From positions 1 to 17,623 of the forward strand of contig DBYD01000055.1 in assembly GCA_002309855.1 (NCBI GenBank): a stretch of 17,623 nucleotides of DNA, written 5' to 3'. A program made the position numbers and the translations under genes. Shown here one piece after another: positions 1-7,014 of this stretch. Numbering within the stretch: position 1 is the stretch's first letter; each line of letters begins with the position of its first letter. The notes under the pieces were generated by a model. That model saw only the letters and a program-made list of their open reading frames with translations. It was not told where the DNA came from and made no database searches. Source of the DNA: Bacteroidales bacterium UBA1195. GTDB taxonomy: Bacteria > Bacteroidota > Bacteroidia > Bacteroidales > WCHB1-69.

Positions 1-22
1 CTGCCAAATGAGCTACTTCCGC
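1..22 (-). tRNA. tRNA-Gly, 5' part only (cut by window edge)
   Basis: Read on the minus strand, this stretch begins GCGGAAGTAGCTCATTTGG, which fits the acceptor strand, the TA at positions 8-9 and the D-arm of a bacterial glycine tRNA. The anticodon lies outside the window, so identity rests on the 5' sequence and on the Thr-Tyr-Gly order of the cluster. It is the third tRNA of the cluster as transcribed. Confidence 0.75.
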
Positions 23-81
23 TTTTAAACAAAAAACTGCAATAAAAACATTCTTTTATCGCAGGTCTTTGTCTTTCGATG

Positions 82-163
82 TGGGGGGGGGAGGATTCGA
101 ACCTCCGAAGGCTCAGCCAACAGATTTACAGTCTGCCCCATTTGACCGCTCTGGTACCCCCCC
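82..163 (-). tRNA. tRNA-Tyr (anticodon GTA)
   Basis: This is an 82-base class II tRNA on the minus strand. The acceptor is seven G paired with seven C. The anticodon region reads GACTGTAAATCTG, giving GTA, followed by a long variable arm and a T-arm with GGAGG-TTCGAAT-CCTCC. The discriminator is A and CCA is not encoded. The acceptor and T-stem C runs merge into nine consecutive C, a homopolymer prone to sequencing error. It lies 24 bases downstream of tRNA-Thr and is probably on the same transcript. Confidence 0.96.
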
Positions 164-187
164 AGCCTTTTAAAATCAAAGAACCTG

Positions 188-261
188 AGCCACTAGAGGG
201 ATTCGAACCCCCGACCCGCTGATTACAAATCAGCTGCTCTGGCCAACTGAGCTACAGTGGC
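188..261 (-). tRNA. tRNA-Thr (anticodon TGT)
   Basis: This is a 74-base cloverleaf on the minus strand. The acceptor GCCACTG pairs with TAGTGGC (one G-T pair), the anticodon stem is GCTGA/TCAGC with loop TTTGTAA, so the anticodon is TGT, and the T-arm contains GGTTCGAATCC. CCA is not encoded. It is the first tRNA of the Thr-Tyr-Gly cluster. The cluster matches the known Thr-Tyr-Gly-Thr-tuf arrangement, so a second tRNA-Thr and tuf are expected left of the window (inference). Confidence 0.97.
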
Positions 262-299
262 ATCGTTTTCAACCCCAAGGAGCCCTTGAAATCGGACTG

Positions 300-307
300 C
301 AAATGTA
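300..307 (-). promoter_or_regulatory. Candidate -7 box of the tRNA cluster
   Basis: On the minus strand this reads TACATTTG, matching the Bacteroidota -7 consensus TAnnTTTG, about 39 bases before the 5' end of tRNA-Thr. Upstream GTTG and TTTG motifs exist (326-317), but at shorter spacing than the usual 19-21 bases, so the -33 element is unclear. The rest of 262-484 holds no credible gene. Confidence 0.45.
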
Positions 308-484
308 CAACAGTTTCAAATACAACGGTACTTTTTTTTCAAATATTTTTTCTTGGCAATATTTATCTGTATTTCAGAAAATTACGAATCAATAACAACC
401 GAATTTGTCCGCTTTTTCATCTTTTTCAACCGTCACCGGTTAAAAAATTTAGAAGGATTTGCCAAAAATTTCCGCAAAATCTGA

Positions 485-1069
485 TCAGGGCCAATCGGTC
501 ATTTCATCCTCCTGAACGGACTCTTTTCCGACCACAAGAGTGATTTCCGAGTTATACGGCAGACGTGTCCCCTGCCGGATAATCCGCCCCTTGTAGCGCT
601 GCTCCAGCACCGCATTGACATAGCGACTGGGTTTGTAGACAACCTGCCCAAGTCTCAAATCGTTTGTCTTCAACAAATTCTCAGCCTGCCGTAGCGAAAG
701 GTCTATCAGGTTCGGCATCTCCACCTGCGGCGGATTAAGTGTCGAGATGGAAAGATAGATCTTACGGCCACGCTTGACCAGCTGCCCGGGTGCGGGATCC
801 TGGCTCATCACCGTACCGCCATCCACATCGGGCACAAATACAGAATCGTTTACTAAAAACTTGAAATGATGGCGGTTACCCTCATGCTGGAACTGTTCAA
901 CCTCCGCAAAGCTTTTTCCGCACATGTCCGGAACCTCATACTCCTTACCATGCCGGGTGAACCAGCGCAGCAGCAGCATGATGACTGCAACCAGCAGGAT
1001 TGAGAGAAGTGCGGCCTGAATGATGTCCGCCCAAACGGGATGCTCCTTATGAAAACTTTTGAAATCCAT
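485..1069 (-). CDS. Membrane-anchored protein with two PASTA domains
   Basis: This 194-residue protein has a short cytoplasmic N-terminus, one hydrophobic segment (about residues 16-36) followed by RWFTRHGK, and two PASTA-like repeats in the periplasm (about 43-111 and 115-182). The repeats show the usual pattern: VPDMCGKSFAEVEQF, a V-x-x-Q-D-P-x-P-G turn at 87-95, MPNLIDLSLRQAENLL, and terminal beta strands. In Firmicutes and Actinobacteria PASTA domains bind peptidoglycan or beta-lactams on Ser/Thr kinases and PBPs. Here there is no kinase or transpeptidase domain, so a role in sensing or binding cell wall is inference. Stand-alone small PASTA proteins are common in Bacteroidota. It lies upstream of the tRNA cluster on the same strand, with its own promoter-like box and a perfect inverted repeat just before the ATG. 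Confidence 0.9.
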   Translation of the reverse strand: MDFKSFHKEHPVWADIIQAALLSILLVAVIMLLLRWFTRHGKEYEVPDMCGKSFAEVEQFQHEGNRHHFKFLVNDSVFVPDVDGGTVMSQDPAPGQLVKRGRKIYLSISTLNPPQVEMPNLIDLSLRQAENLLKTNDLRLGQVVYKPSRYVNAVLEQRYKGRIIRQGTRLPYNSEITLVVGKESVQEDEMTDWP

Positions 1070-1073
1070 AATC

Positions 1074-1096
1074 TACTTTTGTAAAATGCAAAAGTA
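1074..1096. repeat. Perfect 8-bp inverted repeat over the PASTA promoter
   Basis: TACTTTTG and CAAAAGTA are separated by seven bases. Each arm read 5'-3' is a TAnnTTTG box, so either strand could carry a -7 element. Only the minus-strand box has a well-placed -33 motif. It could also be an operator for a dimeric regulator. Confidence 0.6.
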
Positions 1097-1122
1097 CATG
1101 TTTTCCGGATACGGACGGCAAA
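1089..1122 (-). promoter_or_regulatory. Promoter of the PASTA gene (TTTG-N22-TACTTTTG)
   Basis: On the minus strand a TTTG (1122-1119) is followed after 22 bases by TACTTTTG (1096-1089), 19 bases before the ATG. This matches the Bacteroidota promoter pattern (TTTG near -33, TAnnTTTG near -7), with spacing one base above the usual range. The -7 box forms one arm of a perfect inverted repeat (1074-1096). Confidence 0.6.
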
Positions 1123-1233
1123 GTTTTCAAGAAAAAAATACAATTTCGGACAATAAACATAAAAGGATTCCGTTCAACTGAATTAAACGCTAATTAAAAT
1201 ACATTAAAATAATAATTAACACAGTTATCCATT

Positions 1234-2433
1234 ATGAAGAATTTTGACCCCGCAACCAACATCCAGCGCCTTGACGGCAGGGACGCCTGCCGCGGCGTGA
1301 ACCCCGCAATCAGCGACAGCGCGACCTTCACCTTCCCGAAGGCACATCTGATGACCGACACATTCCACGGTGAGACGGAAGGCTACTTCCTCTATTCCCG
1401 CCATTGGAACCCCAGCAACCTCTCCCTCTGCCAGGCTTTGGCCGCCATGGAGGGCACGGAGTCCGCATGGTGCACCGGTTCAGGCATGGCCGCCATCACC
1501 TGCGCGCTGCTGCATGAGGTGAAGAGCGGCGACCACATTGTCGCCAGCATGACCACCTACGGCGGAACCTTCGCCTTCCTGAACAACTATCTGAAAAAGT
1601 TCAACGTGGACTGCACCTTCGTGAACATGCAGGATCTGGACGCCGTGAAAAAGGCTATCCGTCCCAACACAAAGGTTTTGTACACCGAGACCATGAACAA
1701 CCCGCTGCTGCGTATCGCCAACGTGCCGGAACTGAGCAAAATGGCCCATGCCGCCGGTGCGAAGCTTTTGGTCGACAACACCTTCACCCCGATGATCTTC
1801 TCCCCCTACCAGTTGGGAGCCGACGTGGTGATCTACAGCATGACCAAGTTCGTCAACGGAAAGAACGACTGCGTGGCCGGCGCAATCTGCGGCTCGGCGG
1901 AATACATCAACTCGCTGATTGACGTGAACAGCGGCACCGCAATGCTGCTGGGTCCGGTGCTGGATCCGATGCGCTCCTCCAGCATACTGAAGAACCTCCA
2001 CACCCTGCACATCCGTATGCAGAAGCACGGCGAGAACGCCATGTACCTGGCCAAACGCTTCAAGGAGGTCGGCTTCAAATACAACTACCCCGGCCTGCCG
2101 GAGCATCCCGACTATGCACTGTTCAATGAAATGTGCAACAAGGGCTACGGCTACGGCGGCATGATCTCCATCGACATGGGCACCGCCGATGCGGCCAGCA
2201 AGATTATGGAAATCATGCAGGAGAAGGGCGTGGGCTACCTTGCGGTGAGCTTGGGCTACTTCAAGACCCTGTTCAGCAATTCAGGCAAGTCCACCTCATC
2301 CGAAGTGCCGGAGGAGATCCAGAAGGAGATGGGCATGAGCGAAGGGCTTATCCGCTTCTCCGTCGGACTGGACCACGACATCGAGGCGACTTTCCAGCTC
2401 ATCAAGGAGTCGGTGGAGGAATCGAAACGCTAA
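1234..2433 (+). CDS. Cys/Met-metabolism PLP-dependent lyase (cystathionine/methionine gamma-lyase-like)
   Basis: This 399-residue fold-type I PLP enzyme has the usual length for the Cys/Met metabolism family. The Schiff-base lysine is K205 in SMTKFVNGK. Other family residues are visible: Y54 and R56 in YSR (phosphate contact from the neighbouring subunit), Y109 in TTYGGTF (stacks on PLP), D181 in VDNTF (binds the pyridine nitrogen), and R374 in IRFSVGLD (substrate carboxylate). Classical methionine gamma-lyases have Cys where this protein has G111 (YGCT versus YGGT). That argues for a cystathionine gamma-lyase or synthase, or an atypical methionine lyase, in sulfur amino acid metabolism in the cytoplasm. 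The ATG follows an AT-rich leader with no Shine-Dalgarno sequence, as is normal in this phylum. The gene is monocistronic with a terminator at its end. Confidence 0.92.
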   Translation: MKNFDPATNIQRLDGRDACRGVNPAISDSATFTFPKAHLMTDTFHGETEGYFLYSRHWNPSNLSLCQALAAMEGTESAWCTGSGMAAITCALLHEVKSGDHIVASMTTYGGTFAFLNNYLKKFNVDCTFVNMQDLDAVKKAIRPNTKVLYTETMNNPLLRIANVPELSKMAHAAGAKLLVDNTFTPMIFSPYQLGADVVIYSMTKFVNGKNDCVAGAICGSAEYINSLIDVNSGTAMLLGPVLDPMRSSSILKNLHTLHIRMQKHGENAMYLAKRFKEVGFKYNYPGLPEHPDYALFNEMCNKGYGYGGMISIDMGTADAASKIMEIMQEKGVGYLAVSLGYFKTLFSNSGKSTSSEVPEEIQKEMGMSEGLIRFSVGLDHDIEATFQLIKESVEESKR

Positions 2434-2460
2434 TTCCGGATTCCTGAAGATATTTTAAAT

Positions 2461-2490
2461 GGGGACGCCTGACGGCATCCCCATTTTTAT
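2461..2490 (+). terminator. Rho-independent terminator, possibly bidirectional
   Basis: GGGGACGCC and GGCATCCCC form a nine-pair stem with one mismatch and a TGAC loop, followed by ATTTTTAT. It ends the plus-strand PLP lyase. On the minus strand it lies just past the restriction gene and is followed by ATTTAAAATA, so it may also stop that transcript. Confidence 0.8.
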
Positions 2491-2491
2491 G

Positions 2492-3253
2492 TTATAATAT
2501 TGTCACCCAATTGTCTTCGTAATTAATCTGTTTCAGTGTCTCCTCCATATTCAAAACCGGTGGTTGTTTGATTCTAAACCGTATCGCATTGGACGGCAGT
2601 TTGGTATGAATGGTGAACTGAGAGCCGTGAGGCTGCCATGTAAAACGTGTTTCCCCGGTTTCAATATCCACACCAATAAGGTTTCCATTCTTGTTTTCCT
2701 TCCAATGGTATCGATTGGACACATAACGGTGGTTTTCTTCCTCAAATAGCGAGTAACTCAGCAAATCGTTGCTTCGAATGAGAATGCTGTTACGAACAGG
2801 ATTGTATTGGTCTTGTGCAATATTCACACGCTCATTCCAGATGTTCAACACGGCACGGCCCGTCTTTTCAATATCCTCGTGAGGGTCGGTAATGCCATAG
2901 GAATAGTCAGGGGAACAACGTCCGCTGATCAAGCGGACGGAGCCTTCATTTCGGTGCGGATTTTGTATTTTGACAGTTTTCATGGACCAGGCCATCTTGT
3001 CAAAAACCACGTCAGCAATTCCAATTGGCGACTGCAAGTGTTCACCACCGATAGCTTCAGCAAAGACATTGCCCCAGTCATCCCCTGTCAGATCCTTATA
3101 TCCGACACAAAGCATATAAATCAACTTTTTGCCAACGTGTTTAATGACACTCTCCGGTATTTCATTTAACGGGTACGGCTCATGCGTAAGCAACCTCTTC
3201 GCATCCCTTAATTTCGGGTGTTCCATATTCATTTTTGTTACTAATGATTTCAT
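2492..3253 (-). CDS. Putative type II restriction endonuclease partner of the adjacent methyltransferase
   Basis: This 253-residue protein lies directly downstream of a C5-cytosine methyltransferase and overlaps it by 74 bases, the standard layout of a type II restriction-modification pair. A candidate PD-(D/E)XK-like metal site is E66 (FAEAIGG), D81 (GIADVVFD) and S90-M-K92 (WSMKT), with Ser in place of the usual acidic residue before X-K. Distinctive stretches that should define the family are SGRCSPDYSYGI (110-121), GRAVLNIWNERVN (132-144) and a basic C-terminal strand with RFRIKQPPV. I cannot name the family with certainty. An NgoBV/NlaIV-like (GGNNCC) enzyme is one unverified possibility. 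Starts at M8 or M10 would shorten the overlap. The gene is more A+T-rich than the housekeeping genes, suggesting transfer. Confidence 0.75.
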   Translation of the reverse strand: MKSLVTKMNMEHPKLRDAKRLLTHEPYPLNEIPESVIKHVGKKLIYMLCVGYKDLTGDDWGNVFAEAIGGEHLQSPIGIADVVFDKMAWSMKTVKIQNPHRNEGSVRLISGRCSPDYSYGITDPHEDIEKTGRAVLNIWNERVNIAQDQYNPVRNSILIRSNDLLSYSLFEEENHRYVSNRYHWKENKNGNLIGVDIETGETRFTWQPHGSQFTIHTKLPSNAIRFRIKQPPVLNMEETLKQINYEDNWVTIL

Positions 3254-4541
3254 TTATTTTTTGTGCCACCATCCGAATCATCGGCACGGCCACTGAATTT
3301 CCCGTCTGCCGACGGATATCCTGATGAGAAACAACAATTCTAAATTTTTCCGGGAAACCCTGCAAACGAAGTAACTCACGTGATGTTGGCCGACGTACAC
3401 CATTGACAAGCAGATAATTGTAGGAGGCTCCCGTCCGAAGGGCACAAGAATAATCAAGCACACTGATGTTACCCGCTTTGTTCTCATGCCAAATTGACGG
3501 ATATGACAACTGTTTGCCCGCGGTCTTCTCACGCCGCTTGGCAATAATATGTTCCGAGGCAAAAAGTGCAGGGTCAACACACTCATCGGATTCAAGAATG
3601 TCGGCAAGGTTATATGGGATGTGAGGAATTTCAAACGAAAAGGCGTCACAATCGGCCTTATCCATAAAACCCACAATGATGACACGTTCCCGTTTCTGCG
3701 GCAACCCGAAATCAAGGGCATTCATCACCTTCCACTTGACATGATATCCCAACTGATTCAGCCGTTCAAGTATGACCTTGAATGTACGTCCCCCATCATG
3801 ACCCACCAGTTGCTTGACATTCTCCAACAAAATATATGGTGTCCGATGAAGTTTCAAAATGCGTTCTATTTCAAAAAACATCGTGCCTCTTGTATCTGCA
3901 AATCCCTGCATCTTGCCCATAATTGAAAATGCCTGACACGGAAATCCCGCCAACAGCACATCATGTTTTGGGATACGCTCAGCCGGTATTTTTGTAATAT
4001 CACCAAAGGGTACAGTGCCAAAATTTGCAAAATATGTCCGGCAAGCTTTTACATCCCATTCACTACTGAACAGGCAATGGTAACCCAACTCATCAAAAGG
4101 TATCCTGATTCCACCAATTCCAGCGAACAAATCTATGAACGTAAATTTCGGATTTGCGGGGGCGGGGAACGGCACATCGTAAAAATCGGTGAAAAGGCTG
4201 TACTGTGCAGGATCTTCAGCCACCATCAGCACCTCCTCGTCGGACATTCCATCCACCTCTGTCTGCTGACGGATTTCCTTTCTCGACAAAAAAGCACGAA
4301 CGGCCTCAATGATTTCGGACTGTTCCTCTTTGGCCAATTCCCTTCTGTGATTGTGCAGGAAATGGCTCAACACAGCCATCTGGTTCTCGTAGGAGGTTTC
4401 GCCATACACTTTCACACCGCGCTGTTCATCCACCTCCTCCGGAAAATCGACCAATGATATTTTCTCTTTTTTCGTTAACTTTGCTTCCATGAACTGACAA
4501 ACGTGATACAATATAAAATGATGTATTGTTTTTAACGCCAC
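3180..4541 (-). CDS. DNA (cytosine-5-)-methyltransferase of a type II R-M system
   Basis: This 453-residue protein carries all the m5C methyltransferase motifs in order. They are motif I FIDLFAGIGGIR (135-146, AdoMet), EWD (161-163), motif IV GFPCQAFS with catalytic C202, motif VI ENV (240-242), motif VIII QKRERV (282-287), motif IX RRPTSRELLRLQGFPE (383-398) and motif X RQTGNSVAVP (411-420). The target recognition region lies at about 300-382 (with SCALRTGASYNYLLVNG). It protects host DNA from the nuclease encoded immediately downstream. About 130 residues precede motif I, far more than in small enzymes such as HhaI, and they are charged and helical-looking. M18 (codon at 4488-4490) is an equally good start, because the first 17 residues are encoded by sequence resembling an AT-rich leader. 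The recognition sequence cannot be read from the protein. Confidence 0.95.
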   Translation of the reverse strand: MALKTIHHFILYHVCQFMEAKLTKKEKISLVDFPEEVDEQRGVKVYGETSYENQMAVLSHFLHNHRRELAKEEQSEIIEAVRAFLSRKEIRQQTEVDGMSDEEVLMVAEDPAQYSLFTDFYDVPFPAPANPKFTFIDLFAGIGGIRIPFDELGYHCLFSSEWDVKACRTYFANFGTVPFGDITKIPAERIPKHDVLLAGFPCQAFSIMGKMQGFADTRGTMFFEIERILKLHRTPYILLENVKQLVGHDGGRTFKVILERLNQLGYHVKWKVMNALDFGLPQKRERVIIVGFMDKADCDAFSFEIPHIPYNLADILESDECVDPALFASEHIIAKRREKTAGKQLSYPSIWHENKAGNISVLDYSCALRTGASYNYLLVNGVRRPTSRELLRLQGFPEKFRIVVSHQDIRRQTGNSVAVPMIRMVAQKINEIISNKNEYGTPEIKGCEEVAYA

Positions 4542-4772
4542 AATTCCAGTTTTATTGTGACACTTGCGGCGGAAAAAAAACGGAATTCATGAGAAGCGGC
4601 TCTTGGAAAAAGTGAATTTTGTATATCGGAAAGTGGAATGCGGTCAAAGAAAAAACATTTTTTTGCATTTTTCCTATTTTATAACACACTGTAAATAAAC
4701 AAATTACCCCACCCAATCATTTTTTTTAATGGAAAACAGGGGTGGTATTCAATTTCATGTCAGAAAAACAAT

Positions 4773-4780
4773 TATTTTTG
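4773..4780 (+). promoter_or_regulatory. Candidate -7 box for the envelope operon
   Basis: TATTTTTG matches TAnnTTTG, 35 bases before the ATG at 4816. No convincing TTTG is seen at the usual upstream spacing. The 274-base intergenic region 4542-4815 between the divergent methyltransferase and this operon is otherwise AT-rich, with no gene that I can support. Confidence 0.45.
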
Positions 4781-4815
4781 CGCTTTGAAACAATATCTGA
4801 AATAACAAAACGGAC

Positions 4816-5568
4816 ATGAAAGCTAATTTTTCCAACAAGACGCGCCGGACGGCCTCACTGCTTGTCCTGGTTTCAATTATGTGCTCCGCAATGCCGGTCA
4901 ATGCGCAATACTACATCAACATCTGGAACGGTCCGAAAGCCATCGGAATCAATGCAGGATTAAGTTCCTTTGTCAGCAAGGCACAATACTCGTATGATGC
5001 CTCGAAAATAACGGCAAAAGAGCAGTCGATAACGCCAATAGCTCCAACTGTAGGATTGAACTACAGTATCTTCGACTATTACAACGACATAATTTACGGA
5101 ACAGACTATAACATCAACTATGTCGGATTCCAACATAGCCACACTTTCCAGGACGCCCACACCTATGAAACGACAATACAGAGGAAAGCCCTTGACCTAT
5201 CAATACAGCTGTTTGTCGGCTATAATTTCAGCGAATCCTTCAATGTGTGCCTGAAAGCAGGTTTCAGCGACATGCTTAACCTCAGCAACCGCATCACCCA
5301 AAAAGTTGACGGTACGGACACAAAAACGGACAACGTTTATGTGCGCGACATATATAAAGGGACCGCAAACGGTTTTTTCATCCCAATCACACTTTCAGCC
5401 ACATACCTGTTTACAGAACACTGGTTTGTAAGAGGCAGCCTTGTCACGGAACTTATCAACGCCAGCAAAGAGCACGGAACGTTATATTTCAACAACGAAC
5501 CTGTCATAATGACAAACAGCACCAAAAACATATCCCTTGTGGCCACTTTCGGCTTCACCTGGGAATAA
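4816..5568 (+). CDS. Exported outer-membrane beta-barrel protein, unknown function
   Basis: This 250-residue protein has a signal peptide: a basic start, a hydrophobic core LLVLVSIMCSA, and likely cleavage after VNA at residue 30. The mature part is rich in alternating polar and hydrophobic strands with many aromatic residues (for example LSIQLFVGYNF, GFFIPITLSATYLF, HWFVRGSLV). It ends in a strand, LVATFGFTWE, with aromatics near the C-terminus, as in outer-membrane barrels. Size suggests about eight strands, like small porin-family or OmpW-like proteins, but I do not recognise a specific family. It is the first gene of a three-gene operon, 21 bases before the next gene. All three products carry signal peptides, so it probably works with the downstream secreted protein and M48 protease in the envelope (inference). 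Confidence 0.8.
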   Translation: MKANFSNKTRRTASLLVLVSIMCSAMPVNAQYYINIWNGPKAIGINAGLSSFVSKAQYSYDASKITAKEQSITPIAPTVGLNYSIFDYYNDIIYGTDYNINYVGFQHSHTFQDAHTYETTIQRKALDLSIQLFVGYNFSESFNVCLKAGFSDMLNLSNRITQKVDGTDTKTDNVYVRDIYKGTANGFFIPITLSATYLFTEHWFVRGSLVTELINASKEHGTLYFNNEPVIMTNSTKNISLVATFGFTWE

Positions 5569-5589
5569 CCATTTTAAACGCATAACACC

Positions 5590-7002
5590 ATGAAACGTAT
5601 TTTTTCATTTGTAACGGTAGTTTTATGCCTGTGCACTTCGGCATCATTCGGGCAGCAGACCCGCGCAAGCTCCGCCCCGGAATCAAAAAGCATAACATTC
5701 AGGGATTCGCGCTCATTCCAACCGATTGGCGCCGACAAGGACAATCTGTACGGCTGCCTTATCAACCACACAACCTATACAAACATCAGCACCGGATGCC
5801 CCATGACCGTGTTCAAGATGGAACTGGACGGCACACTGCTGCAAAAAAAAGAGTTAAAGGATGTCGGAAAAAACTGCATACTTGAAGCGGCATTTGTAAA
5901 CGAAAAGACCATTGACCTGCTGGTTATCCAGAACAACGACGGGAACCTCCTGCATGTGAGCCTTGACAAGAGCAATCTGGAGCGGACAAAGGAGGACGAG
6001 TATTTGGGATACATGAGAGCCGTTTCACCTGACAAATCATGGGTGGTGCTCAACAGTCCCAATAATGACGGGAATGGCACCACCAACCTGTACTCATCCG
6101 ATTTCGAACTGATTTGGAGCAAGGAGGTCAGCTACACCGGAATCATCGACATTATGGTCACAGAGGATGCGGAGCTGGTGTTGCTTGGCGTAAATGACAA
6201 GGAGGGGTTATATTTCCACATCATCACCGAAGACAACGAGGAGCAGTATTTCGCGCGGATTGACGCGGACGACATAGGCGACTTGCATCTGGTCGGCTAC
6301 AAAAACGGCTGCATCTATGCCGGCGGACTTACATACCACGCAAGCGACCACAAGAACCCGAAAGATCGCGTTGCGCTTTATGACGGCATCTATTCACTGA
6401 TATTCAACACCAAAACGCAGGAATGTGCGATTGACAGGGAAAAGTTCATGTCAAAGGACATTGATGTCATTTTAAACCTCAAGTCAGGCAAGAACGCCGA
6501 AAACGAGGAATACATCAACCGTCTGCCCTATGCAGGCAAAATCGCGGCTCCGGATGTCATGGCGCTGGCATACCATTATATCCCATCCGTCATTTACGAC
6601 GGCAAGTTCATCCATAGCGGAATACTGTTTTTCGGCATAAGTGACGACGGCAAAATCGCATGGAAACAAGTTATCAGACGTTCGACCATCACATCCTTCG
6701 AACAATTTGTAAACCAAGATTTATTCGCCTACAACGGAAGGGCATGCGTAGCCTTTAGCGCCAACAGGCGCTCCGACACATCACTGGATGGGCCGCAGCC
6801 TGTGGAAAACTTAAAGATAGGAGTCAACCAGGCATCACTGGTCATGGTAAGCGTAGACAAAGAGGGCAACGCGAAAAAGGAGGTGCTTGGCGGAACCTCC
6901 AACAAATGCCTTCTGGCACCGTCCGCATTGAACATTGACAACGGAAAGCGCCATTTCTTCCTGAACTTAAACTCTAAAACGGAAGTCATTACAATAGAAT
7001 AA
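5590..7002 (+). CDS. Secreted/periplasmic protein of unknown function, propeller-like
   Basis: This 470-residue protein starts with a signal peptide (MKRIFSFVTVVLCLCTSASFG, cleavage probably before QQ). I do not recognise the family. The mature sequence is mainly short beta strands with recurring D/N-G turns, for example SPDKSWVVLNS, SSDFELIWSKEV, AELVLLGVNDK, GDLHLVGYKNGCIYAGGL and ISDDGKIAWKQVI. This resembles blades of a beta-propeller, though no clear repeat consensus was found. No catalytic motif or transmembrane segment is apparent past the signal. It lies between the barrel gene (21 bases) and the M48 protease gene (12 bases), so the three are almost certainly co-transcribed. A substrate-binding or adaptor role for the protease is a guess. 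Confidence 0.8.
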   Translation: MKRIFSFVTVVLCLCTSASFGQQTRASSAPESKSITFRDSRSFQPIGADKDNLYGCLINHTTYTNISTGCPMTVFKMELDGTLLQKKELKDVGKNCILEAAFVNEKTIDLLVIQNNDGNLLHVSLDKSNLERTKEDEYLGYMRAVSPDKSWVVLNSPNNDGNGTTNLYSSDFELIWSKEVSYTGIIDIMVTEDAELVLLGVNDKEGLYFHIITEDNEEQYFARIDADDIGDLHLVGYKNGCIYAGGLTYHASDHKNPKDRVALYDGIYSLIFNTKTQECAIDREKFMSKDIDVILNLKSGKNAENEEYINRLPYAGKIAAPDVMALAYHYIPSVIYDGKFIHSGILFFGISDDGKIAWKQVIRRSTITSFEQFVNQDLFAYNGRACVAFSANRRSDTSLDGPQPVENLKIGVNQASLVMVSVDKEGNAKKEVLGGTSNKCLLAPSALNIDNGKRHFFLNLNSKTEVITIE

Positions 7003-7014
7003 AGATCACAAAAC

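Noticed and set aside
427..460. AACCG-TCAC-CGGTT hairpin after the PASTA stop as a terminator
   Set aside because: The stem is only five pairs and no T-run follows on the minus strand.
286..543. 85-codon plus-strand ORF between tRNA-Thr and the PASTA gene
   Set aside because: It overlaps the 3' end of the PASTA gene, has low-complexity AT-rich content and shows no domain.
853..1143. 96-codon minus-strand ORF overlapping the start of the PASTA gene
   Set aside because: It is out of frame with a clear PASTA protein, with no promoter of its own and no domain.
1480..2106. 208-codon minus-strand ORF opposite the PLP lyase
   Set aside because: It is a shadow of a gene with complete active-site residues.
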